Shown: positions 51,588 through 62,652, counted from the first letter of the stretch. The stretch: DNA of 64,000 nucleotides from Flagellimonas beolgyonensis (GCF_003992615.1 NZ_RZMY01000018.1:288201-352200); one strand, 5' to 3'. The notes: a model not told the origin generated them from the letters alone. A program made the numbers and translations.

Positions 51588-52451
51588 ATGTCCAAGATCA
51601 AGCTCATAGAATGTCCACGGGATGCCATGCAGGGCATAAAGACCTTCATTCCTACGGATGAAAAGGTCAAGTACATCCAATCCTTGTTGGGCTGCGGTTT
51701 TGATACCATCGATTTTGGAAGTTTTGTATCCCCCAAGGCCATTCCCCAAATGCAGGATACCGCTGAAGTATTGGCCAAATTGGACCTGTCGCGGACCAAA
51801 AGCAAACTATTGGCCATCGTGGCCAACGTACGTGGGGCAGAAGATGCCTGTCAGTACCAAGCCATTGATTATTTGGGATTCCCTTTTTCCATATCCGAAA
51901 ACTTTCAAATGCGGAACACGCATAAGACCATTGCCCAATCCGTGGAAACATTGAAGGGCATTTTGGATTTGGCCAATGCACACGATAAAGAGGTGGTGAC
52001 CTATATTTCTATGGGATTTGGCAATCCGTATGGGGATCCCTGGGATGTGGACATTGTAGGGGAATGGACCGAAAAATTGGCGGCCATGGGCACCAAGATC
52101 TTATCCCTCTCCGATACCATTGGCAGTTCCACACCTGAAGTGATTGATCATCTGTTTTCCAACCTGATTCCCAAATATCCCGATATTGAGTTTGGGGCGC
52201 ATTTGCACACCACACCGACCAAGTGGCACGAAAAAGTGGATGCCGCCTTTAAGGCGGGGTGTCGTCGTTTTGATGGCGCAGTTCAAGGATTTGGCGGTTG
52301 TCCTATGGCCAAGGATGAGTTGACGGGCAACATGCCCACCGAAAAAATGTTATCCTACTTTACAGCCGAAAGGGCAGATACCGGGGTCAATTGGATGGTA
52401 TTTGAGGCCGCCTTTAACAAGGCCACCGAATTGTTTACCGTCTACCATTAA
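51588..52451 (+). CDS. mvaB: Hydroxymethylglutaryl-CoA lyase
   Basis: The enzyme splits HMG-CoA into acetyl-CoA and acetoacetate, the last step of leucine breakdown. The 287-residue TIM-barrel shows ECPRDAMQG with the catalytic Arg and metal-ligand Asp, the metal-binding HLH in GAHLHTTP, and GGCPMAKDELTGN with the catalytic Cys. The usual HxHDT motif has Thr in place of Asp (HLHTT), which is also seen in other Bacteroidetes versions. No other leucine-degradation genes are adjacent. Confidence 0.9.
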   Translation: MSKIKLIECPRDAMQGIKTFIPTDEKVKYIQSLLGCGFDTIDFGSFVSPKAIPQMQDTAEVLAKLDLSRTKSKLLAIVANVRGAEDACQYQAIDYLGFPFSISENFQMRNTHKTIAQSVETLKGILDLANAHDKEVVTYISMGFGNPYGDPWDVDIVGEWTEKLAAMGTKILSLSDTIGSSTPEVIDHLFSNLIPKYPDIEFGAHLHTTPTKWHEKVDAAFKAGCRRFDGAVQGFGGCPMAKDELTGNMPTEKMLSYFTAERADTGVNWMVFEAAFNKATELFTVYH

Positions 52452-52482
52452 AAAAGGGCACCTTTTTGAGGCACCCTTTAAT
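52452..52482 (-). terminator. Terminator of the TonB-dependent receptor gene
   Basis: AAAGGG/CCCTTT arms with an internal mismatch around CC/GG form a stem; on the minus strand it is followed by TTTTTT. Confidence 0.75.
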
Positions 52483-52499
52483 CACTTCACAAGTAAAGA

Positions 52500-54722
52500 T
52501 CAATAGCGAATCTCTATTCCGGCATATACACCAAAGGGATGTCCTGGTCGAAGACCTGCGGGCACTCGGGCCACAGCATAGGTTTCATCCAATAGGTTGA
52601 TGGCATTTGCTGTAACGGCAATGTGGTCATTGAATTTGTAGCGGCCACCCAAGTCGATGATGAAATTGGAAGCAACCTTTTCGTCAGCAGGTATGGTCCC
52701 ATTGCCCGCCATGGTCCTGAAGGCACCATTGTAACGACCGCTTAGGTTCACTTCAAATTTTTGATGCTCCAATGACAAGGAGGCATTGAACTGGTGCTTG
52801 GCAATATAGGGCAGTTCGTCACCGGCGGTTACTTCACCCCAAATATCATTTTCACTGCCAAAGCTGTTCAAGAACTCAGTGTCGGTCAACGTGTAACCAA
52901 AAGTAAAGGGCAGTTGAAAACTGTCGTTGTTCTCCAAAAAGTTATAATTGAGCAGCAATTCCACTCCTTGTACCTTAACTTCACCGGCATTGAATTGATC
53001 CAAAGAACCTGTTCCACCGGTTGCAGCGAGATCACTTCCCAAAAGGTTGCTGTAATCGTTGTAAAAACCAACTACTTCACCCGAAATACCGGCAAAAGAG
53101 AAACGGCTACCCAACTCATAGTTGATGCTTTCCTCGGGATTTTCGCCAGGCTGGTTGCTTGGCGGTGAAAATCCTTTGTGCACACCACCAAAAATGGACA
53201 GGGCATCAAAATTATAGTTGAAACCGATACCGGGGATGAACACATCCACTTTGTTTTGTCTTTCGGAAAGGTTGCTTCCGGTGCGGTCCACATCGTTGGT
53301 ACCGTAATCCAAACGTTCCAACGTAATGTTTTCATAACGAAGGCCAGGGGTCAAGGTAAGTTCGTTGATTTTTAATTTGTACATGGCATAGGTGGCAAAG
53401 GCTTTTGCGCTGCTAACTCTGTTGGCGTTGGTGCCGGGAATACCAGCGTTGACCAATTGCAAGTTTCCATTCACCATGGCGTAATCGTCCAACCACTGAA
53501 AACGGTCCTCTTCATCATAATGGTATCGGAGGCCCACTTCCAGATCATGATAGGTATTTTCGCCATTCCAGTGGTAATCCAACTTGGTCTGTACTCCGGT
53601 GGAAAGATAATCCCGGTTATTGTTTCTCGCATTTAGGGTATCGTCGGCACCACTATTGGTGGTTCCTTTAACCAAATCCAAGTAAGGGGCATAGGTTGTT
53701 GGGTCACCGAAAATGGTGCCAATTCCTTGTCGTTCGCCATTGATGGTCACAAAATCGACTTTGTACCAGTTTCGGCTAAAATCGTTGAGATAGCCCACGG
53801 TGGTAATCTGGAATTGATCACTGAATTTTAAAGCGTGGGTTCCCATGATCTGGAAATGATCGGCATTCATTTGGTCGTTTTGGGAGCCGGCATAACGGCT
53901 GAAGGGATTGGCATCAAAATCTTCCTGGGTCAATCCCAAGTAGGTTTCATTGGAAGTTTCGTCGGAGTATTGAAACTTGACCTCAAACTCTTGCCCGATT
54001 TTGGCCTCGGGATTGGTGTTCACCTTGAATTTGGCCACCAAGTCGTTCTTATCGAAACCGGTATTGGCACCATTTTCAAGGTTTTTAAAGCCATTGGAAT
54101 TGTAGTTGAGGTATTCCACGGAATACCCAAAATTTTTACGGCTATCACCCAATTGTGCATGGATGCGACCACTTTGGAAACTACCATAGCTACTGTTCAA
54201 GAAAATTCCAAAATTATCGGGAATCTCGGTGGAGATCATGTTGATGGCACCACCCGTGGTATACGGACCAAATTGCACCTGGCTGCTTCCTTTCAAAATT
54301 TCAACAGCCTGCATACGGGCAATGGTTGGAAAATAGTAGGCAGAAGGGGCACTGTAGGGTGCCGGAGCGATAAGAACCCCGTCCTCCATTAAGGTAATTT
54401 TGGAACTCCGTTCGGGTGATGTACCTCGCAAACTGATGTTCGGGCGAAGACCAAAACCATCTTCCTCATACACGTTGACCCCAGGTACTGTGCGTAAGGT
54501 TCGGTTGATATCGGTGTAATTGAATTTTTTGATTTCCTCGGGGGAAAGGTAGTAGGAAGAACCGGTTCGGTTTTTGGCGACAAACTTGCTTCCAAAAATT
54601 ACTTTGGCGGAAAGAACCACCTCATCCAACTTGATCAAGGAAGAATCGTTGCTGATCTGATTTTGTTGTGCAGAAAGAAACAGGCAACTAAAAAGGGCTG
54701 TTAGTAAAGTATATCGTTGCAT
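52500..54722 (-). CDS. TonB-dependent receptor (FecA-like)
   Basis: The 740-residue outer-membrane receptor has a signal peptide (ending FLSAQ), a plug domain with LRTVPGVNVYEEDGFGLRPNISLRGTSP and VEILKGSSQVQFGPYTTGGAIN, and a 22-strand barrel ending ...YAGIEIRY. It takes up an iron complex or similar ligand with TonB energy; the FecA-type plug suggests ferric siderophore or citrate. It lacks an N-terminal carboxypeptidase-regulatory domain. A promoter with both boxes lies upstream, but no Fur-like operator was recognised. No SusD-like partner is adjacent. Confidence 0.94.
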   Translation of the reverse strand: MQRYTLLTALFSCLFLSAQQNQISNDSSLIKLDEVVLSAKVIFGSKFVAKNRTGSSYYLSPEEIKKFNYTDINRTLRTVPGVNVYEEDGFGLRPNISLRGTSPERSSKITLMEDGVLIAPAPYSAPSAYYFPTIARMQAVEILKGSSQVQFGPYTTGGAINMISTEIPDNFGIFLNSSYGSFQSGRIHAQLGDSRKNFGYSVEYLNYNSNGFKNLENGANTGFDKNDLVAKFKVNTNPEAKIGQEFEVKFQYSDETSNETYLGLTQEDFDANPFSRYAGSQNDQMNADHFQIMGTHALKFSDQFQITTVGYLNDFSRNWYKVDFVTINGERQGIGTIFGDPTTYAPYLDLVKGTTNSGADDTLNARNNNRDYLSTGVQTKLDYHWNGENTYHDLEVGLRYHYDEEDRFQWLDDYAMVNGNLQLVNAGIPGTNANRVSSAKAFATYAMYKLKINELTLTPGLRYENITLERLDYGTNDVDRTGSNLSERQNKVDVFIPGIGFNYNFDALSIFGGVHKGFSPPSNQPGENPEESINYELGSRFSFAGISGEVVGFYNDYSNLLGSDLAATGGTGSLDQFNAGEVKVQGVELLLNYNFLENNDSFQLPFTFGYTLTDTEFLNSFGSENDIWGEVTAGDELPYIAKHQFNASLSLEHQKFEVNLSGRYNGAFRTMAGNGTIPADEKVASNFIIDLGGRYKFNDHIAVTANAINLLDETYAVARVPAGLRPGHPFGVYAGIEIRY

Positions 54723-54766
54723 TGTATTAATTAAGACTGATTACAAATAATGAATTAATTTTGCTG

Positions 54767-54797
54767 CAAATGTAGGGTGTGGAATCAATAATTCAAA
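54767..54797 (-). promoter_or_regulatory. Promoter of the TonB-dependent receptor (-33 TTTG, -7 TACATTTG)
   Basis: On the minus strand TTTG (54794-54797) and TACATTTG (54767-54774) are separated by 19 bases, 45 bases upstream of the ATG. Confidence 0.7.
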
Positions 54798-54935
54798 TTT
54801 TATTTAGAACAAATAAAAATAAAATTCACGAATTTATTGATTGTCAACGGGTGGGGTGTATAAATTTGTGGGGGGTAAGGAATTACTAATTATGCAGAAA
54901 GTAAGTTGCATGCCATACATTGATTAAAATAGTGG

Positions 54936-54943
54936 TATATTTG
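54936..54943 (+). promoter_or_regulatory. Putative -7 promoter box of guaB
   Basis: TATATTTG fits TAnnTTTG, 24 bases upstream of the ATG. Nearby TTG triplets are at 13 or 27 bases, so the -33 box is uncertain. Confidence 0.5.
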
Positions 54944-54954
54944 CACGCAATTAA

Positions 54955-56439
<1,485 letters not shown>

Positions 56440-56460
56440 ATAAGGGTTGGAAGAAGCCTG

Positions 56461-56994
56461 TTATTTGCCGGCGTAGCTCTGCCAGTCCTTGTCCTTGTAG
56501 ATGTTATCGCCAAAATATTTGGCAATCTGCAAGAATGGACCCACTTGCTGGTATCCGGGTACCGGGGACAACATGTTCATTTCCTCATCCAAAAAAACCA
56601 CGGTAGGGTAGCTCATTTTGCCTTGCAATAGGGCTGCGGCCAACTCATGGTAGCCTCTTCGGCCAGAGGGAACATACTTGAATGTATTGCCTTTGTATTC
56701 AATGGGGTCTTTTCCTTCTGCATCCATTTTCACCATGTAGAAGTTCTCTTGCATGTACTTGGCCACTTCAGGATGTTGAAAGGTTTCCTTATCCATTTTT
56801 TTACACCATCCACACCAGTCGGTATAGACGTCGATAAACATCTTTTTGGGTTTGGCATCGGTTTGGGATAGCTGAACAGCCTCTTCCCAGGATAACCATT
56901 TTATGTCTTGGGCACTGGCCTGTGAGCCAATAAGAAGTAGAAAAAATAAGCTGATTTGGGTAATTGTTGCGCGCATCATCTCGGTTTTGGACAT
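56461..56994 (-). CDS. Secreted thioredoxin-fold protein (DUF255-like)
   Basis: The 177-residue protein has a signal peptide (ending SQASAQ; start at MSKTEMM or one of the following Met codons) and a thioredoxin fold with active site DWCGWCKKMD, then PTVVFLDEEMNM with the cis-Pro. It should reduce disulfides or act as a thiol oxidase in the periplasm. It is the last gene of the lysA-DUF3995 transcript. Confidence 0.9.
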   Translation of the reverse strand: MSKTEMMRATITQISLFFLLLIGSQASAQDIKWLSWEEAVQLSQTDAKPKKMFIDVYTDWCGWCKKMDKETFQHPEVAKYMQENFYMVKMDAEGKDPIEYKGNTFKYVPSGRRGYHELAAALLQGKMSYPTVVFLDEEMNMLSPVPGYQQVGPFLQIAKYFGDNIYKDKDWQSYAGK

Positions 56995-57045
56995 AATAGT
57001 CGTTCGTTCAATACAAATCTAACGAAAATTGTGCCAAAATAGTAT

Positions 57046-57459
57046 TCAGCCCCACAGCTCCAAAGCCAAAATTAAAAGGCTGACAACCAATGCTAAGGGA
57101 GCATAGTACCTTTGGTCCATTGTTGAAAATCGAGTTCCTTTAATGGATTTAAAAAAGCCCACATACTTAAAATCCCCAATGGACCGCAACAAAAACAAAA
57201 TTCCGATACCCGTTGAAATGTATTGTAATCCATCAAAATGAAAGAAATTCAACACCTTATTCAGGTAAATGGAAGCGAAAAATGCCAGAAATAGGGCAAC
57301 CAGTATTGTTCCCAATTTACCAGGTCGCATCTTTAAGCTTCCATCGGTATCGGCAGGAAGTACCGATGCCGGGTCCTTTAAACCAAAAAGGGCCCAATAC
57401 AAATGGAGCCCTGATAAGAAAATGAATATGATGGCAAGTATCAAGGAAATCACTTCCAT
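57046..57459 (-). CDS. DUF3995 family membrane protein
   Basis: The 137-residue protein has four helices (about 3-20, 50-70, 78-96 and 115-135) and the DUF3995 pattern GLHLYWALFGLKDP near the start and SIGDFKYVGFFKSIKGTRFSTMDQRYYAPLAL near the end. The function of the family is unknown. It starts two bases after the lysA stop, so it is cotranscribed with lysA. Confidence 0.88.
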   Translation of the reverse strand: MEVISLILAIIFIFLSGLHLYWALFGLKDPASVLPADTDGSLKMRPGKLGTILVALFLAFFASIYLNKVLNFFHFDGLQYISTGIGILFLLRSIGDFKYVGFFKSIKGTRFSTMDQRYYAPLALVVSLLILALELWG

Positions 57460-57460
57460 G

Positions 57461-58699
57461 CTACTTTACGGTTTCTGTTTTTGTTGTTTCGAAAAGTGCT
57501 TTTTGATCTACTTGATTTTTGATAATGTCATCAAAGGTCTCACGCTCCCGAATCAAGTGCGCCTTTCCTTTGTACCACAAAACTTCTGCAGGTCGGTACC
57601 TGGAGTTGTAATTGCTGGCCATGGTAAAGCAATAGGCGCCGGCATTTTTAAAACAGAGGATATCGCCTTCGGATATCTCATTGATTCTTCGGTTGCTGCC
57701 AAACGTATCGGTTTCACAGATATAACCCACAACGGAATAGTAGCGTTCGCGGCCCTCCGGGTTTGAAATGTTCACGATTTCATGACTGGAACCATACAAC
57801 ATGGGTCGAATTAAGTGGTTAAATCCTGAATCCACACTGGCAAAAACAGTGGATGTGGTTTGTTTTACCACATTTACCTTGGCCAAAAAATACCCTGCCT
57901 CACTTACCAAAAATTTTCCGGGCTCGAAGGCCAAGGTCAGATCTTTGCCATATTCTTGACAGAACTCGTTGAATCTGGTTGTCAACTTTTTACCAAGCTC
58001 CTCCACATTGGTCTGGATATCACCTTCTTTGTATGGAACTTTAAAGCCACTTCCAAAGTCGATGAACTCAAGGTCTTTGAAATTTTTGGCTGTTTCGAAC
58101 AGAATTTCCGAAGCATACAAAAAGACATCGATGTCCAGGATATCACTTCCCGTATGCATGTGGATGCCGTTGATGTTCATCTTGGTCAATTCCACAATGC
58201 GCAGCAAATGGGGAATTTGATGAATGCTGATCCCAAACTTGGAATCGATATGTCCCACAGAAATTTTCGTGTTACCGCCCGCCATCACGTGTGGATTGAT
58301 ACGGATGCAAACAGGAATGTCCGGATGTTTGCTGCCAAACTGTTCCAAAATGGAAAGATTGTCAATATTCACCTGAACCCCAAGCGATGCAGCTTCCTCG
58401 ATCTCTTCCAAGGAAACGCCGTTAGGGGTAAAAATGATGGATTCCGGTTTAAAACCGGCCATTAGCCCAAGTTTTACCTCTTGAATCGAAACCGTGTCCA
58501 GGCCACTGCCCAAACTGTTCATCAATCTAAGAATGCTAATGTTGGAGAGTGCCTTCGCGGCATAGTTCAATCGTAAATGGGGTACACCTTCAAAAGCCTT
58601 GGTCAATCTTTTATATTGGGAAGTAATCTTATCCGCATCGTACACATATAAGGGAGCGCCAAATTGCCCAACAAGTTTCAATAAATCCTTGGAATTCAT
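57461..58699 (-). CDS. lysA: Diaminopimelate decarboxylase
   Basis: LysA decarboxylates meso-diaminopimelate to L-lysine with PLP. The 412-residue fold-type III enzyme shows the PLP-lysine string NYAAKALSN (about Lys48), the Gly-rich FIDFGSGFKVPY, LAFEPGKFLV and the C-terminal CETDTFGSNRRINEI with AGAYCFTMASNYNSR. Length matches the family. A promoter with both boxes lies upstream. DUF3995 and thioredoxin genes follow on the same strand. Confidence 0.96.
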   Translation of the reverse strand: MNSKDLLKLVGQFGAPLYVYDADKITSQYKRLTKAFEGVPHLRLNYAAKALSNISILRLMNSLGSGLDTVSIQEVKLGLMAGFKPESIIFTPNGVSLEEIEEAASLGVQVNIDNLSILEQFGSKHPDIPVCIRINPHVMAGGNTKISVGHIDSKFGISIHQIPHLLRIVELTKMNINGIHMHTGSDILDIDVFLYASEILFETAKNFKDLEFIDFGSGFKVPYKEGDIQTNVEELGKKLTTRFNEFCQEYGKDLTLAFEPGKFLVSEAGYFLAKVNVVKQTTSTVFASVDSGFNHLIRPMLYGSSHEIVNISNPEGRERYYSVVGYICETDTFGSNRRINEISEGDILCFKNAGAYCFTMASNYNSRYRPAEVLWYKGKAHLIRERETFDDIIKNQVDQKALFETTKTETVK

Positions 58700-58720
58700 G
58701 CTATATCAGTCTTAAAACAA

Positions 58721-58751
58721 CAAAACTAAAGGATGTTGGGCTGTTACACAA
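58721..58751 (-). promoter_or_regulatory. Promoter of lysA (-33 TTG, -7 TAGTTTTG)
   Basis: On the minus strand TTG (58749-58751) and TAGTTTTG (58721-58728) are separated by 20 bases, 21 bases upstream of the ATG. No lysine riboswitch structure was recognised; the leader is too short. Confidence 0.65.
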
Positions 58752-58866
58752 GAATAAAAAACAAATAATATATTTATTTAACATTAAGTTGTATATATAA
58801 CATTGTTCTTTTGTGGAGGCTTGGTGCTTTCGGGTCAGCATTGTATTTTTAAGCAAATTGTTGAAC

Positions 58867-59505
58867 ATGAAACTGCCGTTATTTCCATTGCAATCTGTTT
58901 TTTATCCGGGAGAAACTGTGCCGCTCCACATTTTTGAGGAACGTTATAAACAGTTGATAAACGATTGCAGAAAAGAGGCGCTTACCTTTGGGATTCCAGT
59001 TTTTATAGATAATGGGATAAAATTTGGAACGGAAGTACAATTGGTAGAGGTGGTGAATACCTATCCCAACGGAGAAATGGATGTTGTCTGTGTGGCGCGC
59101 CAAATTTTCAAGGTACGCTCCTATGAAAGGCAGATGCAAGGAAAATTGTATGGTGGTGGTGAAGTAGACTTTTTGGATATGGAAAACGATGCTTCGGATG
59201 AGCTCCGTTTGGAAGTGCTCCAAAAGGTGGAAGAGCTATATGATTTAATGGACGTACCCTTCACCAGAACACCGCCCAAACAATTCAACAGCTATTCATT
59301 GGCCCATAAAATGGGTTTGTCTTTCCATCAAGAATACGAATTGCTACAAATGCGCAGGGAGTCGGATCGGTTGATGTTTATCAAAAGCCATTTGGAAGCC
59401 ACTGCCCATGTGTTGACAGAGGTAAACCGAACCAAGACAGTCATCGAAATGAACGGTCACTTTAAAAATTTTGACCCCTTGGACTTCCCAGATTTTAAAA
59501 TATAG
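58867..59505 (+). CDS. Lon N-terminal (substrate-binding) domain protein
   Basis: Starting at MKLPLFPLQSVFYPGE, the 212-residue protein matches the stand-alone LON substrate-binding domain: VPLHIFEERYKQLINDC, TFGIPVFIDNG and the C-terminal helical part EYELLQMRRESDRLMFIKSHLEA. It has no protease or AAA+ domain, so it cannot cleave proteins itself and may recruit clients. An 18-codon upstream extension was excluded. It is monocistronic ahead of sucC. Confidence 0.9.
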   Translation: MKLPLFPLQSVFYPGETVPLHIFEERYKQLINDCRKEALTFGIPVFIDNGIKFGTEVQLVEVVNTYPNGEMDVVCVARQIFKVRSYERQMQGKLYGGGEVDFLDMENDASDELRLEVLQKVEELYDLMDVPFTRTPPKQFNSYSLAHKMGLSFHQEYELLQMRRESDRLMFIKSHLEATAHVLTEVNRTKTVIEMNGHFKNFDPLDFPDFKI

Positions 59506-59579
59506 TACCGCTTGGGCGAAATACTGCCTTTAATTGGTAATTATTCATTTATCGACTTCAATTTGTCGGCGTTGTTTTC

Positions 59580-59587
59580 TATTTTTG
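59580..59587 (+). promoter_or_regulatory. Putative -7 promoter box of sucC
   Basis: TATTTTTG fits TAnnTTTG, 26 bases upstream of the ATG; a TTTG is found 14 bases upstream, shorter than usual. Confidence 0.5.
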
Positions 59588-59612
59588 TCGGCAAACAAAA
59601 GTAAATTCACAG

Positions 59613-60806
59613 ATGAACCTTCACGAATATCAAGGAAAAGAGATTTTAGCCAGTTTCGGAGTAAGGGTGCAAAGAGGAATCGTTGCCCGAAATGCCAAGG
59701 AGGCGGTGGATGCCGCAAAACAGCTCACCCAAGAAACCGGTACCGGATGGCACGTTATAAAAGCCCAGGTACATGCAGGAGGCCGAGGAAAGGGTGGCGG
59801 TGTAAAGCTGGCCAAAAACTTGAAGGAGGTCGAGGAGTTGGCAGGTAGCATTATTGGAATGAACCTGGTAACACCACAAACTTCCGCTGAAGGCAAAAAA
59901 GTACATCAAGTTTTGGTGGCCGAGGATGTGTATTATCCCGGTGATAGTGAAACCAACGAATTTTACATGTCCGTGTTGTTGAACAGGGGCACTGGAAAAA
60001 ATATGGTCATGTATTCCACCGAAGGGGGAATGGATATTGAGGAAGTGGCCGAAAAAACACCACACTTGATTTTTACAGAGGAGATAGACCCAGGGCTGGG
60101 ACTTTTGCCATTCCAGGCCAGACGCATTGCCTTTAATTTGGGCTTGTCCGGAACAGCTTTCAAGGAAATGGTAAAATTCGTTTCTGCCTTGTACAGGGCT
60201 TATGTGGAGAGTGATGCCAGCCTTTTCGAAATCAACCCGGTTTTGAAGACTTCTGACGATAAAATCATGGCCGTTGATGCCAAGGTGACCATAGACGACA
60301 ACGCATTGTACAGAAGAAAGGCTTATGCCGAAATGCGCGATCTTCGGGAAGAAAATCCAATCGAGGTGGAAGCTAGGGAAGTTGGATTGAATTATGTCGA
60401 TCTTGATGGTAACGTGGGCTGTATGGTAAATGGAGCCGGTTTGGCCATGGCAACCATGGACTTGATCAAAATGGCCGGTGGTGAGCCAGCCAACTTTTTG
60501 GATGTTGGAGGAACAGCTGATGCCAAAAGGGTAGAGGAAGCTTTCAGGATCATCCTTAAAGATCCCAACGTAAAAGCCATCCTGATCAATATTTTTGGTG
60601 GTATCGTTCGTTGCGACCGTGTTGCCCAAGGTGTTGTGGATGCCTATAAAAATATGGGAGATGCCATTAAAGTGCCCATCATTGTAAGATTGCAGGGTAC
60701 CAATGCCGAATTGGCCAAGGAAATTATCGACAACTCTGGATTGGCGGTACACTCTGCAGTGCAATTCCAAGAAGCGGCTGATAAAGTAAAAGAAGTATTG
60801 GGATAA
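59613..60806 (+). CDS. sucC: Succinyl-CoA ligase beta subunit
   Basis: The ADP- or GDP-forming succinyl-CoA synthetase of the TCA cycle. The 397-residue beta subunit starts [16 protein letters not shown], has the ATP-grasp domain ([14 protein letters not shown], about 52-65) and the C-terminal CoA-ligase domain with [14 protein letters not shown] and [17 protein letters not shown]. The alpha subunit gene (sucD) is not adjacent, which is common in Bacteroidetes. It ends before a strong terminator and is monocistronic. Confidence 0.96.
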   Translation: MNLHEYQGKEILASFGVRVQRGIVARNAKEAVDAAKQLTQETGTGWHVIKAQVHAGGRGKGGGVKLAKNLKEVEELAGSIIGMNLVTPQTSAEGKKVHQVLVAEDVYYPGDSETNEFYMSVLLNRGTGKNMVMYSTEGGMDIEEVAEKTPHLIFTEEIDPGLGLLPFQARRIAFNLGLSGTAFKEMVKFVSALYRAYVESDASLFEINPVLKTSDDKIMAVDAKVTIDDNALYRRKAYAEMRDLREENPIEVEAREVGLNYVDLDGNVGCMVNGAGLAMATMDLIKMAGGEPANFLDVGGTADAKRVEEAFRIILKDPNVKAILINIFGGIVRCDRVAQGVVDAYKNMGDAIKVPIIVRLQGTNAELAKEIIDNSGLAVHSAVQFQEAADKVKEVLG

Positions 60807-60832
60807 CTAACAATCCTAAAAAAATAACACTT

Positions 60833-60876
60833 AAAGGGTGACATTTTTTAATGTCGCCCTTTTTTTTTTTTTTTGA
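60833..60876 (+). terminator. Terminator of sucC
   Basis: AAAGGGTGACAT pairs with ATGTCGCCCTTT (one G-T pair), followed by a very long T run. Confidence 0.93.
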
Positions 60877-61158
60877 TATTTTTTCGGGGCTAAACCATAC
60901 AATAATTTAGTTAAAAAATTGAAAAATTATAAAATTCCTCAACTTTCCGGGAAAATGTTAAATAATTCGCAAACGCTAAATTTGACGGGCATTTGAACAG
61001 ATCCACCCTAAAAACAAGATCGTTAAACTTCGGTTAAATCCGATTTGACCTGTAACAATTCATTTTTTTTCCAGTCTTATAATTGTGAAGTCATTTAAAT
61101 CAATGCATTTTTTTGACAGAACAACAAATCATTCATCAATACATCAAAAAACAAAATC
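60877..61158. other. Long AT-rich interval upstream of a secreted-protein gene
   Basis: No frame was found. A TAAATTTG -7 box at 60977-60984 would give a 5' leader of about 170 bases, including a small hairpin around TCGGTTAAATCCGA (about 61039-61052). No riboswitch class was recognised. Confidence 0.5.
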
Positions 61159-61494
61159 ATGAGAAAAATTAAAGCTGTAATGGTAGCTGCCATGCTATTT
61201 GCTGCCGTAGGTGTGTTTGCCAACATGGGCAACGAAGAAGTTCCAGTAAAAAGCCTATCCTCACAAATTTATGAGATGCTGAAAAAGAATCAATTCAACG
61301 TGGAAGCGGATGAGTTGAAAGCAGAAGTGCGTTTTATCATTAATGAAGACGCCGAATTGATTGTACTTTCTGTCGACACCAAAAATGAAACCTTGGAAGG
61401 TTTTGTTAAAAATCGATTGAACTATCAAAAAGTTGAATTGGATAAAATTGTACCTGGCAAAGTTTACGAAGTGCCGGTACGAATCACTGAATAA
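61159..61494 (+). CDS. Small secreted protein, conserved hypothetical
   Basis: The 111-residue product has a signal peptide (MRKIKAVMVAAMLFAAVGVFA) and a small alpha/beta domain (SLSSQIYEMLKKNQFNVEADELKAEVRFIINEDAELIVLSV). No Cys and no catalytic motif are visible; the fold pattern resembles TonB C-terminal-like or dimeric beta proteins, but this is weak. It has a long predicted 5' leader and its own terminator, so it is transcribed alone. Function is unknown. Confidence 0.75.
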   Translation: MRKIKAVMVAAMLFAAVGVFANMGNEEVPVKSLSSQIYEMLKKNQFNVEADELKAEVRFIINEDAELIVLSVDTKNETLEGFVKNRLNYQKVELDKIVPGKVYEVPVRITE

Positions 61495-61519
61495 TTGTAA
61501 AAATTATTCGAATTAGCTA

Positions 61520-61550
61520 GTAAGGCCTTGGAACCCCAAGGCCTTTTTTG
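61520..61550 (+). terminator. Terminator after the small secreted protein gene
   Basis: AAGGCCTTGG pairs with CCAAGGCCTT around a short loop, followed by TTTT. Confidence 0.92.
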
Positions 61551-61611
61551 TGCACTAAAATGAAGGTTTTGGAGTTATGTATTAGAGGAACGTCTTCCAA
61601 AACAAAGATTT

Positions 61612-62013
61612 ATGAGCACCTACGAAGAAAAGTTGAGCATACTTTCTGAGATGATTGCCTTTGCCAGGGTGGACCATACGTTAAAACAATCCGAGTATGA
61701 ATTTTTGCTCAAGGTTGCGAATAACCTTGGGGTTGATGAGGCTACTTTCGAAGGTCTTCTCAGGCAAAAATCACCCAAAGTGCCCCTCAAGACCCAAGCG
61801 GAGCGCATTGTACAGTTCCATAGGTTGTTGTTGTTGATGAATGTAGACCAAGAACAACATAAAAAGGAGATCAATACCCTTTACAATATAGGGCTTAAAA
61901 TGGGCCTTCCGCCTGTTGCCATTGGCCAGGTTTTGGAAGTGATGCACAAATACCCAGACAACGTGGTTCCGCCGGATGTGCTGATTGACATCTTCAAAGC
62001 ACATTACAATTAA
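61612..62013 (+). CDS. TerB-like helical protein
   Basis: The 133-residue all-helical protein matches the TerB-like fold: the acidic first motif SEMIAFARVDHTLKQSEYEFL and a second repeat LGVDEATFEGLLRQ. TerB-like proteins bind metal through acidic residues and occur in membrane-associated stress complexes, but this short version lies alone. It is convergent neither with nor coupled to its neighbours. Function is unknown. Confidence 0.85.
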   Translation: MSTYEEKLSILSEMIAFARVDHTLKQSEYEFLLKVANNLGVDEATFEGLLRQKSPKVPLKTQAERIVQFHRLLLLMNVDQEQHKKEINTLYNIGLKMGLPPVAIGQVLEVMHKYPDNVVPPDVLIDIFKAHYN

Positions 62014-62129
62014 TGTCAAAATGACATGTTTTTTTCTTTCTATAAATGCCATAAAGGCAGTTTAATGGTATTGGTATGCCTTTTGTCCTATACAGGTTGA
62101 TTTAAATGTTTAACTAAAATTGAATCGCC

Positions 62130-62555
62130 ATGAGTATAGTAAAAAGAAACAACCTGTTTTTTCCATCCTTGATGAACGAGTTTATGGGTCCTGATTGGTT
62201 CGGTGGAACGGAAAAGTGGAATACTTCTGTTCCTGCGGTCAATATAAAGGACAATACCGAAAATTTTGAATTGGAACTTGCAGTTCCCGGTATGAAAAAG
62301 GACGATTTCAGCGTAGAGATCGATAATGATGTATTGACCATTTCCAGTGAGGTCCAGACCGAGAACGAAGAAAACAAGGACAATTACACACGTAAAGAAT
62401 TTTCATTCACTTCCTTTAAAAGAGCTTTTACCCTTCCCGATACAGTGGATGGGGCAAAAATTGATGCAAAATATGAGGATGGTATTTTGAGATTGACATT
62501 GCCCAAAAAACAAGAGGCATTGCCCAAACCAAAGCGAATGATTGAAATTGCTTAA
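62130..62555 (+). CDS. Hsp20/alpha-crystallin family small heat-shock protein
   Basis: The 141-residue chaperone has an alpha-crystallin domain (about 38-130; VNIKDNTENFELELAVPGMKKDDF, LTISSEVQ, FKRAFTLPDTVDGAKIDAKYEDGILRLTLPK) and a C-terminal PKPKRMIEI resembling the I-x-I anchoring motif (IEI). It holds unfolding proteins until DnaK/DnaJ act. It is monocistronic. A hairpin at 62616-62646 may terminate it. Confidence 0.94.
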   Translation: MSIVKRNNLFFPSLMNEFMGPDWFGGTEKWNTSVPAVNIKDNTENFELELAVPGMKKDDFSVEIDNDVLTISSEVQTENEENKDNYTRKEFSFTSFKRAFTLPDTVDGAKIDAKYEDGILRLTLPKKQEALPKPKRMIEIA

Positions 62556-62615
62556 GGTAAAAATACACCAACTATAGGTGTTTCATGATGGTTGGATTAG
62601 TTGGTTAGTTTGATG

Positions 62616-62646
62616 GCGCCCTCCTGCAGAAATGTTCGGGGGGCGC
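62616..62646. terminator. Hairpin between hsp20 and uvrB
   Basis: GCGCCCTCC (62616-62624) pairs with GGGGGGCGC (62638-62646) around a 13-base loop, followed on the plus strand by TGTCTTTTATT. It could stop the hsp20 transcript and lies just beyond the uvrB stop. Confidence 0.5.
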
Positions 62647-62652
62647 TGTCTT

